A DNA stretch of 64,000 nucleotides, from positions 310,001-374,000 of the forward strand of contig NADL03000753.1 of assembly GCA_002205965.3 (NCBI GenBank), written 5' to 3'. Position numbers and translations under genes: made by a program. The DNA comes from Kappaphycus alvarezii. Its lineage: Eukaryota; Rhodophyta; Florideophyceae; Gigartinales; Solieriaceae. The notes under the pieces were generated by a model, which made no database searches, was not told the DNA's origin, and worked only from the letters and a program-made list of their open reading frames with translations. Below are positions 1-8,941 of the stretch, one piece after another (the first letter of the stretch is position 1; every line of letters begins with the position of its first letter).

Positions 1-206
1 TTGCACAAGAGAGACATGGTTAATGTTTTCAACAAAAATTGGTCAAGGACGGTGCATGAGGAAAGGCTACTCACAAATTACGGTTACTGGGAGTTGTACT
101 GACCACCCCCGGCGTCGTCGTAACAATGCTCCTAAAACACACTCAAGAAGCCCCGAAAAACGAAACGGCGACCAGCACTACACCCAGCGGAGCCCCCAAA
201 TTTTAA
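1..206. other. Unassigned sequence
   Basis: I see no gene, repeat or RNA here. The open frame at 23-274 has no recognisable domain and is composed of low-information Arg/Ser/His-rich sequence. It leads directly into a short LINE-like scrap, so it may belong to the same decayed element. Confidence 0.3.
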
Positions 207-305
207 CAGATTACCACAGAAGAAGTTCTTGGAGCCATAATGCGCCTCAAAAAGGGATCCTTCGAGGCGATTAGAGCTTTCGATCATGTCACCTTGAAGA
301 ACTAG
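207..305 (+). pseudogene. Possible LINE reverse-transcriptase scrap
   Basis: In one frame this short stretch reads a TTEEV-LGAIM-LKKGS pattern, then AFDHVTLKN. Non-LTR retrotransposons often have an EEV..AI..LK.GK segment just before the PGPDG block that opens the RT domain, and a V(T/L)LKNL-like segment after it. The PGPDG block is absent, so a small deletion would have to be assumed. The frame stops at 303-305, and the following 300 bases are AT-rich without a recognisable RT. The evidence is one short motif. It is a weak call and could be chance. Confidence 0.25.
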
Positions 306-829
306 TACGGGTTGTAAAAATTAAATGAAATGCGTAGATCCAAAATAGATAATTCCAAATAAATGAATAAAAAAATTACCTGAATAGGACGGAGAATAAT
401 TATAAAAGAAAATCAGTACTTTTTTATAGCTGATTGACGAGAATAGTCCGATGCCTAATGCTTGCAAAAGTTTTCTAACATCCTAAGAACGATTTATGCT
501 GTAGATCAGAGTAGAAAATCTGCAAAGATGATTCCACCAGTTTAATAATTTTGTAGATGAATTTCATGCTCAATAATAATTATATAATAATGATCTAGGC
601 GAAAATTAATCCAAATAAAAATTTCCTTGTTGTATAATAGCATGGACGCTATCTTGAACGGGTCTTCAACGACAGAGGCCGAATTTGGGGTGCGAAATTG
701 CCCTGCTGGGACGCTGAAGAGGTGCGAGGATACGAAAATGTGTGCCGCAATGAATAAAGCAACGGAAGTAGCGAAGGACAACGTGTATTGCACCAGAAAT
801 TTGGAGGATAATGAATAAATGGTGGTAAA
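306..829. other. AT-rich stretch without a recognised gene
   Basis: The first 300 bases are AT-rich and stop-dense. From 627 a 63-codon frame on the plus strand (and overlapping frames on the minus strand) is open, but shows no domain I know. It directly precedes the integrase remnant and may be decayed pol sequence of that element. Confidence 0.3.
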
Positions 830-1815
830 TGCCACCTGTAAAGATGGTAAAACAGATTCTGGTTGCTAACGATGACCAGGGGCATCGCGAATTATGTTAA
901 GTCCTGTGTCACATGCCGGAGGGCCGAGAGAGTCCTAAGGTCTATTACTTCACTTCATCAGCCAGCCGTCTCGCTTTTCTATACGTTTAGTGTCGATTTT
1001 GCCGGTCCACTACGCAAGACAGCACGCGGGAACAAGTACGTGATGTTGGCAGTCGAACATTATACTCGGTGGCCGATAGTGCACGCGACGAAAGCAAAAA
1101 CATCGGATGTTGCGGTTAAGCTTTTCCAGAGGGAGGTAGTTGGTCAGTGTGCCAGTCCGTCGATCGTGCTAAGCGATGGAGGGCCAGCCTTCACCGCGGT
1201 ACATTGGAAGCGGTCGATATTAGAAGCTAGAACCAAGCCTCAACTCGTGTCGGCATACTCGCCTCAGGCCAAAGGAAGGGCGGAGCGCATGGTCCAGACG
1301 GTGAAAGCGGCGTTGTGCGGAATGGGTGACAGTGAAGACTGGGACCTGAAGTTGGCGAAAGTTGAACAGACATACAGGTCACGGCAGGGAGCAAATGGAT
1401 ACTCTCCTTTCTTCCTAATTTTTGGGCAGGAACCAAGACTGGTGACATTTCTACAGGGTGTGCGCATGGTCGGTGAGGAAGATACCATCGTGCCCGTCGG
1501 ATTCTACCGGGAAATCCGCAAACTGGACTTGACTGCCCTTAATGGACCGCGTTCGTTTCGACTTTTGTGCCACGCACGAATGCCTTCGAGTATAACCCAT
1601 TCACTCCGGGACAAAAAGTAAAGAGGCTCAAGCCCAAGGCAGAAAAATTGGCCACTACAACGCCGAAGTGGGAAGGCCCGTATTTTGTTTCGTACGCGGA
1701 TGGTGCGACGTGCGTTTTGAAGACGGGTGAAGGACGGGTTGCCCGCAACGGAATCCACATGTCCAGACTCAAGGAGCTCGTACCGCGCACTGTCCCAGTC
1801 GCGCGCAACAACTAG
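830..1815 (+). pseudogene. Ty3/gypsy-type integrase, frameshifted
   Basis: Integrase of an LTR retrotransposon, the enzyme that inserts element cDNA into the genome. The frame 863-1621 has the CVTC half of the N-terminal zinc finger. A degenerate GH-containing half lies just upstream in another frame at about 850-885. The catalytic core is complete: Asp in FSVDF (codon 45, base 995), Asp in LSDGG (codon 105) and Glu in GRAERM (codon 141), with spacing D-X59-D-X35-E as expected for integrases. After a frameshift around 1545-1580 the C-terminal module continues in the 1567-1815 frame, with FTPGQKV, KWEGPY and VHMSRLK-like segments typical of the gypsy integrase tail. No protease or RT is visible upstream, so the 5' part of the element is lost or too decayed. 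Polar order and the purine tract that follows indicate plus-strand orientation. Confidence 0.85.
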
Positions 1816-1832
1816 AAGCGGTGTGTTGAAGT

Positions 1833-1850
1833 AGATGGGGGGGAGTGGTG
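1833..1850 (+). other. Polypurine tract and presumed start of a 3' LTR
   Basis: A run AGATGGGGGGGAG sits 18 bases after the integrase stop and is followed by TGG at 1846. In LTR retrotransposons a polypurine tract primes plus-strand synthesis and abuts the TG that opens the 3' LTR. The LTR end is not identifiable, because no second copy is in the window. Confidence 0.4.
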
Positions 1851-2136
1851 GCTGGAGTCATAGAAGGCATAATGCTTCGATCTCGGGAAAGAAGTTGAAG
1901 AATAAGGGAGAACCAACAGACTAAGCTGAAGGTGGAACTGTGGTAAGAACAGTTGCGGCTGACAGCTTACGTGTTCTCCACAATAATGACGGCGTAAGCT
2001 ACTGACGTCTATATTTTCTACTGTGCCGTTTTCTGACGGAAACGCAATTACGTGAGGGCCTCAAAAACGCGGAGAAAACCCCGCAGACTTCTCTTTCCCT
2101 AAGGGCTGCACTACTGAAAAAATTCTCGGAAGGTAT
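1851..2136. other. Presumed LTR body, no gene
   Basis: Non-coding. By position it should be the 3' LTR of the gypsy remnant, but there is no partner LTR to compare and no clear CA end. Confidence 0.25.
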
Positions 2137-2210
2137 GAAAGTGGTGAGATTCGAACCCAGGTTCGGACTCACGCCCTGAAAGACTAGTGCCTCAAACTTG
2201 CCACGCTTCC
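2137..2210 (-). pseudogene. tRNA-like relic (Leu-like)
   Basis: On the minus strand a 74-nt unit has an A-box-like TGGCAAGTTTGAGGC and a good B box GGTTCGAATCTC. The first 7 bases (GGAAGCG) pair with the last 7 (CACTTTC) at 6 of 7 positions, counting one G-U. The T arm pairs at 4 of 5. The anticodon arm does not pair, and a stretch appears deleted. The loop TTTCAGG would give CAG (Leu) if aligned to leucine tRNAs. It is not a functional tRNA as it stands. It could be a decayed tRNA gene or the head of a tRNA-derived SINE. Confidence 0.5.
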
Positions 2211-2442
2211 TTGCTTCGCTTCCAATCTGTAGAAATTCCCCGTGGGTATGTCTAAACGGATTCCACACAGTACCAATCCCGGCGGCGAGCGCGGCACCGA
2301 CAAATCAGGAAGGATTTTGTAACGGCATACCTGAAGTTGAGGACGAAAAGCTACTTAACCACACGAGGACGCGTTTTTACCATGACGGGGACGGAATTCG
2401 CGGCCTTCTCATGGCGACTTGGCCAATTTCAAAGTTTCTACG
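2211..2442. other. Spacer between two tRNA-like relics
   Basis: No gene seen. It separates a minus-strand and a plus-strand tRNA-like sequence. Confidence 0.3.
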
Positions 2443-2535
2443 CTCTTCGTGGCTCAGTTGGTTAGACATTCGACATCTAAGGTGAGACTTTTTTTAATCT
2501 ATGGGTTTTTGAGGGTTCGACTCCCACCTATGGCC
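2443..2535 (+). pseudogene. tRNA-like relic (possibly Arg-like, with extra insert)
   Basis: TGGCTCAGTTGGTTAGA at 2450-2466 is an excellent A box, and GGGTTCGACTCCC at 2513-2525 an excellent B box. The sequence between contains a CATCTAA loop (TCT anticodon if real) followed by about 20 extra bases, which could be a decayed intron. The acceptor arms pair at only 4 of 7 positions and the T arm has one mismatch, so it is not functional. A pol III promoter pair with a poor tRNA fold is also what SINE heads look like. Confidence 0.45.
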
Positions 2536-3835
2536 GACTCTACCACTTTGCGTCGAGCATCCATCCTCGCGTTAGCAACGATTAATGCTAGTCGTTATTC
2601 TCGTCGAGCAACGACGGGAGAACTACGGCCACGAACAGGATCGTTTGTGTGAAGGGAGCTGGTAGTCCGTGGTTATCAGAAGCTGATAACGAGAAGCGGG
2701 ACGAGCTGGCCGTCAGAAAAAGGGGGGGAAAGGAGCGCTCATACAACGAGAAGAATTTCCGAAAAAGCTCGAGCCACGTTAATTTCGGATTAAAAAGCCC
2801 AGCGACATCGTTCTTATTTCTTCAATCATATTGAGAATATGATCAACACAACGCAAATTCAACGCTTTTGAGCCCCACTAGGTCCAGTAGGGACCGTAAG
2901 GTCCCCTCATACTGCATTTGAATAAAATCACCTGTAAACCACCGTCTGGAATACCCATAACAGCCCCCCATGTCGCCGCCAACGTCGCTTCTCACCCCGA
3001 CACGCACCCGCCGTAACACAAATCGGAGCATTACCATCCTTCCTCACCTCCCCCATCCTCAAAGGGCACCCACGTCGTCTCGCCTTACGCTAGTTCCTGC
3101 ATTACTCCCCACATCACCCAGTTCCTACGATAACGCCCCACAGAACCGCTACCAGGACCATATAACTCTTCCGGAACAACGCCGTCACCGACAGCCAACT
3201 TAAACGACTTCGGGACGCCATAATTGTACTATATAACCATCGTTAGCGGCCATTTCATTGAACCTCCCTACTATCTTTAACCCCAATGGGCCGCTGTGGT
3301 ACACACCGAAGTCCAACCGAACAAGATTCTCCACATGCATTACAGTATTTCACTTGCAAGATTACCCTGACAACATAGCCGACTAGGCGGCTTTTATTAG
3401 TCAGGAGTTCAAATAAATGTTCTCCAAACCTCTTCCCTTTGTACAGTACTGACACCCGTTTTACTGATGCCATAAAGTTACTACATTATATTACAGGGAG
3501 ATGCGGGAAAATCCGAAAAACTTCAACAAAAAGTTGAATAAAAAGCAAACCATGTATGATACTCATCGAAAAGCACTGGGTGAAATCATAAATAACCAGA
3601 TGCCCATCTGAGCAGAATCTTACCAATAAAGGCGCCTTATATTTGGCGGAAAAGAACAAAGACTGACATCTGAATCCACTCCTGGAGGGCCCTTCCACTG
3701 CGTCAAAACCCCTGCTAAAACCCGACGTGCAGTGATGAACTCGAGACAAAAGAAAGGATCAATTTAATCGGCCATTGCAGCCTATGTAACTGCACTCCCA
3801 TTGTATAAATTGATTCGCAAACGCCTGCACAAACC
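2536..3835. other. No recognised gene
   Basis: Short open frames on both strands (for example 2970-3203 plus, 3486-3749 minus) show no known domain. The pyrimidine-rich stretch 2960-3200 has little structure beyond a GGACCGTAAGGTCC palindrome at about 2892. Sequence close to 3577 (TGGGTGAAATC) recurs inverted at 6002-6012. Confidence 0.4.
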
Positions 3836-4928
3836 AAAAGGTTCCCATCGACTGTCCACACACCGCCGCTAGGACTGATTGATTCACAGCACTCTCAAGA
3901 ATTAACAGCATGGCGCAAAATCCTAACTAATGGCACTGCCGGAGACTTTATTATCGTTACAAAATCTACCAAGGCATTGTTCTTCGACGAGATAGTTCCC
4001 CTCTTTGACAAAAAAAAGGGCTACGATAAACGATGGAAGTCCCTACAGAATTAGTAAAGGCAAGAAAGGCCGTTCTTGCTTTTCCAACCTCGCTGAACTG
4101 TTGGGATTAGCTTTATACTTCTTGAAATCTACAGCTCCAAGAAACCAGCTGTCATCGTTCTTTGTCATTGTGCCATCCTCAGTAATTGTCTGGTTGGATT
4201 TGGCTTTAACTGTTTTATACCATGCTGTAAGTTCGAAAAATGCGGTTCTTTTCGAATTTCGGTAGCCAAATTTTGCAGAACAGCAACAGTCCGCAGAACT
4301 TTTAAAAAGAAGCCGTCAATATGGACCGTTGCTTAAAGGATTGTTTGGATTAACTGTTGGGGAGAGGTTTGAAATTCAAAACTATGGTGCAAGGAACCTG
4401 CAAATCTCGTACTGGGAAGGATACACACAAAAACAGAAGTGACCAATCTATCAGTGTACAATATCTTTGGAGAGATAGTAATGCTGCGATTAACTATCCG
4501 GGAAGCTGGCAGGATAACAAATAGCATATGTCTACGGGCTGGACTATCCAAAGCTAAATGATCAAAGAACTCCTATCGGAATGGCAACAATAGGAGATTC
4601 AGCATTTGTTAACAATGCTAAGTACATCAATGGTAAAATATTGCGAGCAAGGAAGTCGAATGAAACAATTGACATTCCCCAATCCGATGAACTTGCTGCG
4701 ATAGATATTATCTTTCAGCGAATTGGGCCGAGGGAGCACCAAACCGCGGAGTGGGGCATTCGAGCCATAAAAAGTCCCTTATACCAGTTGGGAACTGTAC
4801 TAAAAACAGGTTGAAAACCGAGAAAAATTATCATAGAACTTGTAGTCCGCCTATTAAACTTCAGAACGAGAACAATTGGACGTAACCAAATTTCGTCCAC
4901 CTATAACCCGGAACCATCTGAATCGTGA
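3836..4928 (+). pseudogene. PIF/Harbinger-type DDE transposase, decayed
   Basis: DDE transposase of the PIF/Harbinger (IS5-like, DDE_Tnp_4) family, which cuts and moves the element. The open stretch 3836-4054 (WRKILTNG, GDFIIVTKS, FFDEIVPLF) fits the N-terminal region. After a stop, 4080-4265 carries SNLAELLGLALYFLKST, the helical segment before the core. Past further breaks come YWEGYTQ and then, in the frame from 4581, IGDSAFVNNA (second catalytic Asp) and HQTAEWGIRA (catalytic Glu). A single TGA at 4812-4814 interrupts the final frame, which continues with LLNFRTRTIGRNQI to a stop at 4926. The first Asp (VDGT) is not preserved cleanly. Only 74 bases separate its end from the end of a Myb/SANT-like gene on the other strand, so the two probably belong to one element. 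Confidence 0.75.
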
Positions 4929-5002
4929 GCGCCAGCGCAAGCCAGGCATATATTTTATCCTCCAGACAGAATGATATAGAAATAATTTGACGAATAGAGG
5001 CT

Positions 5003-5772
5003 CTAGGCCAGCTTTGCTGCAAGGTAGTTCAGTGCTGAACTCATGCTGCTTATCATTGCCTTGATGCCTTCCGTACTTTTTCTCACCCCTACTTTGAAAG
5101 ACTCTACTTCCATTCTTAGTGTAGAGATTACATCGTCTGAACGTTCCTGGACTTTCTCGGTCTCCGTGCATTGCATTGTTTTTGTAATCATTCCTATATA
5201 ATTGGTCATTGACTCAACACAATTGTTTAAAAGGTCTTCTCCTCTAACTTTCTTTCCTGCAACTCCACCAAGTCCGATTGCACGACGTTTAGCACGGGAT
5301 CCTACGTAATCACCGTCATCTTCGGATTTTGGTTGATCATTTGACACGTCACTGTTCTCATCAGCCTCACTACTACCATGGCCATCATCGAGAGCTTCTG
5401 CAATTATTTTAGATTGTATATCGCGAGCAATGTGCTTAGCAGACGGACGATTTTCGAACAAGAGGGGTCTCTGTTTTTCTTTCTAGCATTGCAGAATTTG
5501 TCGTATTTTTTTCAAGGAGTCGAATTATCGGACTGGACGATGGTTTTCTTTGCTCCATTCATCAAACTTTGATGACACATGTTTATTCCAATGGGCTGAA
5601 AATCCTCAACAATATCCAACAGAGCTATAACTTCTTCTTCTTTTTTGGTAGGCGCTCCTGCTCGACCTTTGCCTTTTGCCTTCGGGAATTTGTTTTTCCG
5701 TTTTGAAGCCTCGTTTGTTGGTTCAACATCTTCTTTGGGTGGGTACTGTGCTTGTGGATCTTCGCCTGGCAT
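5003..5772 (-). pseudogene. Myb/SANT-like DNA-binding protein of a Harbinger element
   Basis: Two minus-strand frames form one broken gene. The first (5772 to 5512) starts MPGEDPQAQ, is basic, and carries EEEVIALLDIVEDFQPIG, the opening helix of SANT/Myb-like domains in which LLDIVE..PIG is followed by a tryptophan helix and a KF/KY..F segment. That segment (KKYDKFCNARKK) lies in a different frame at about 5465-5505, so there are frameshifts at both ends of it. The second frame (5461 to 5003) continues AKHIARDIQSKI, an acidic SEADENSD stretch, a KRRAIG basic patch and a C-terminal helical region. PIF/Harbinger elements encode such a protein as a second gene needed for transposase nuclear import and DNA binding. 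It runs tail to tail with the transposase at 3836-4928, which fits. Confidence 0.65.
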
Positions 5773-5992
5773 TATAGTTGGGATTCTCTTTGGAAGATGT
5801 CTAGTAAGCTCTTGAAGTCGAATCGATGAGCTAAGTGCTCATGTATCTCGCAACTATCTACCAGAAGCACAAAGAGCCGCCTTGTATCTCTGTATGTCAC
5901 TTTCGCGCCAATTTTGGCGTTCTGGCTGGTGCGGAGTCTCTGAAGGGAAAACAAGGGGCGCCATATACAGTATTTGGTGATATGTTAGTTTG
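5773..5992. other. No recognised gene
   Basis: Short non-coding interval upstream of the Myb/SANT-like gene on the minus strand. It would contain that gene's promoter if it was ever active. I see no clear element end. Confidence 0.3.
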
Positions 5993-6211
5993 TTAATATC
6001 CGATTTCACCCACTCTGTTGGAAGCTTCAATAGAAAGCTCTAGTAGGCTCATTTCTGCAAATAAGCATTTTGAATGCAAATTAAGATTTTGGCGAAATCT
6101 ATAAGCTGTACCACATAGGGCTGAAAAGGACTGCTTGAATATAATGCAATCAGTCCCATCGACTGACATTTTAAATGGAGAGCTACTGCGCCCCTCATGC
6201 TTTTTCCCCAA
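5993..6211 (-). pseudogene. Harbinger-type transposase fragment (first catalytic Asp region)
   Basis: The 72-codon frame contains KMSVDGTDCIIF. VDGTD is the first catalytic aspartate block of PIF/Harbinger DDE_Tnp_4 transposases, and the YRFRQNL segment that follows corresponds to the KFR/KFK-type block after it. Nothing recognisable extends on either side. Its orientation is opposite to the transposase at 3836-4928, so it is either a separate copy or a rearranged piece. Confidence 0.5.
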
Positions 6212-7652
6212 AAAATTGCAATGGCATTAACCGTTGATAAAGTAAACCACGTTAAAGTAGAAAGGTTAAAAGGGATAGACGAATAACGCTGTGATCATGA
6301 CGTTTGATAAGGTGGATGGGTTTGGTGTTAAAAATGAATCAAGGGAACCGGTTGGAGTGTGGTGTTCAACTGACCGCAAAACGAGATCAAGGGAACCATC
6401 GTTTGGCATATCGGTTCCTTTTTTTCTGTGTGGGTTCGAGGTCTTTCCAATCATTGAAAATTAAAATCTTCAACTGCTTTTTATGCCTGCAGGATGAGCT
6501 TGTTGTGTTTACAATGTGGCCAGTCGCTATTTTTATTGCCTGTTGAACGTTTAACCCGGTTCATAATGTTACACGGACACCACTCAGCAATAAAATGATG
6601 CCATTGATGTTTCTATGATTTTTGTATCTCCGAGCAACCGCTTACCTTCTCTGGTCAACGACAACAGCAATAATCTCACCCTCCACTCTTCCGCTGGTCC
6701 AACCTCTCCACCCCGATACCCTTAAAACTGACACTGTGACCCCTCCATCCGAGTTGCCAGCCGTCGTCCTCTCACTGATTCATCCATTTCAATAGCCCTC
6801 CAAAGCTTCAGTCGATATTCAATTCCTATACCGGAAGACATGCGCCACTCCATACTCCGTGCGCTCAAACAGGCTCCGACATGAGCGGAATCCCAAGGCA
6901 ATGCACTCTAATTCACGACTTTCTTCGAAAAACGGGCAAATGGAGAGGTTCCAATCCTTTTGCGACCATATTTATGCGGGGAATCTTTGATTACCACGCC
7001 CATGTGCCCCTCTGACCCCCATCTCTTGCATTGCAATTGGAGTCCAGTACAGAAGATTCGTGGGACAGGTCCACAGGACCAGAATCAGTAGCGACCTCTG
7101 GCTTCTCTCATACCCTAAGCCTCCGCAGCATGCTGTCATCTCGAAAAAGATATTGAAGCTGTTTTTTGCGTCCTCTGGATAACACCAGCACCGCTGGTAG
7201 ATCAAGACCCGGCACTCCTCATTTCTGTCCGCACGATTTCTTTTAACCGCCTAGAGCGTTCAAGCTTCCGCAACTAGATCTACGACCACACTCCACAGGA
7301 TTAACGCCGCTTAAACGTCAAATACGGACCATCCTTTAAACTCTTATTCTTATTGTACATCCTGCAATCTATGATCTGTCTCTCCACGTTCAGTGCCTTT
7401 TTGCCCCACTCGCAATCAACAATCTCCTTGCGAGCTTCTGCTATGACCTCTGTAACCGCGCTTAGCGGATCATGTTATGATGTGACCGTCTTTAATCAGT
7501 CTTCAAGCCCAAACTGTGGCAACGGATAAGTTTTTTTGTACAGTCCAGTGTCGCAGCTACCCTCCTAACTCGCATGCAGTCTCACAAAGAGCGTCTTTCT
7601 CTACCACTAGCTAGTTATAATCTATTCTTTACTCTTCAAGTATGATTAAGTT
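6212..7652. other. No recognised gene
   Basis: Several open stretches of 60-80 codons occur on both strands (for example 6972-7205 minus), and the plus strand around 6640-7200 is unusually pyrimidine-rich. None shows a motif I can name. This may be old transposon sequence beyond recognition. Confidence 0.35.
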
Positions 7653-8941
7653 TTACTCAACGAAATTAAACATATCCCGGACAGAAACTTCACATGTTGA
7701 AATTGGATTGACGGCCAATACCAGAATTGGCAACGGAGAGAAACTGTACATATATCCTTGCACTGTGCCTTCCTCTGTAGTTTCCTTGAACAATTTTGCG
7801 CTTGAGGGCGTCACTGGCGCTAATTTCAAATGAGCGATTACTGAAACGGTGGGGGCGTCCACGTCTTCAATATGGAGATGTTGCAAACGAATGTGAGTGT
7901 TCGTCAGCTCGAGGCAGACTTTAAAGTAACTGTCGTAACCAACCTTTGCCCACTGCCATGTGGCTGACATCACAGTCTAAAGTTGCGCTGAAATTTCGGC
8001 CAACACTCGATAGGGGGAAAACCGGTCGTTCCGATGCTGCCATCTTCCAGTCAAAGCCATTCCACGTCACCCTACTCACAAAATCATCGATGCTCTTGAA
8101 TCCTTCGTCTACGAGAACCGCCCACGAGCATCGGTAACCGTCAAACAGCTCCCCATATTATCTTTCCTGTGCTCCTTCTTTGACCTCTTCATTTTTGCAA
8201 TGTGAAAAGTGTTACTTTTCTGAAAATAGTCATTAAAGAGGACTATTCAATGTATTGTCGCGTTAAACCTAAAGCAAAGCCATTTGGTATCACAGATGTC
8301 TCAATTACTGAGCTATACAGTTTGTGCTTGACTCTATAGTATAGCCTGCCCGCCTAAATATTACCGCTCCGTCTAAGTGCCTGTGGAAACTTCAGTTCTT
8401 TCGCCCACAATGTGTACTTGAAATTACGAAAGTATTTCTTTTCACCACGCATTTAATCCAAACTACACTGCTCTGCTATGGATTCATACACTAATTCACT
8501 GAAAAGCGCACAAAACACTGACTACATTTTCGAACGATAGACCATTTTCCGGAAAACATGGGCCAGACCATCCCACTGACTCCCATTTTTCAGAACTGTG
8601 CGCTTCATAAAAAACGCTTCACTCCCACGTTTTAATGCGCCATCACGTAGCTGAAGTACAAAAAAAATACGTATTCAAACTCCTCCCGATTAAATTTACA
8701 CATACGCAGTATAGGTTCACTTCCGCTGGCTTCATCAAAACGGTCAAAAATTCACTAGGGAATCTTTCTCCTCATCGCAGTCCTCAAGGGGCTCGTTCGC
8801 GTAGTTGCTGGTTTCAAATTGTCGCTTCAGTGTAGCATGAACTAGTGAGCGAAGTCCGTTCGTTGCATCACTTTTTGAAAGCTGACAAGGTGAAGCCTTT
8901 TCGGCTGGTGGCTGAGTGGCCTGGGCTGATCGGGAGACCAT
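7653..8941 (-). pseudogene. Second PIF/Harbinger-type transposase, decayed
   Basis: Reading the minus strand from 8941: the first frame (to 8744) runs into MCKFNREEFEYVF and VLKNGSQWDGLAHVF, matching the N-terminal helical region of DDE_Tnp_4 transposases (the LK.G..WD.LA..F pattern). Further on, in other frames, come YYRVKHKLYSS and SVIPNGFALG, matching the YYSGKH.LYG..EV.V.P.G block of the core. Near 8100-7980 comes SWAVLVDEGF, matching WAVLVDKGYQG with the second Asp. The last frame (7973-7653) has WAKVGYDSYF and ELTNTHIRLQHL, the family's C-terminal LTN.HI...PL block. There are several stops and frameshifts, including one near 7970. I first took the 7653-7973 frame for an orphan; the upstream blocks give its identity. 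Confidence 0.6.

Noticed and set aside
8905-8935. TGGCTGAGTGGCCTGGGC looks like the A box of a Ser/Leu tRNA.
   Set aside because: No B box or pairing partner follows, and the bases are part of the N-terminal coding stretch of the second Harbinger remnant on the other strand.
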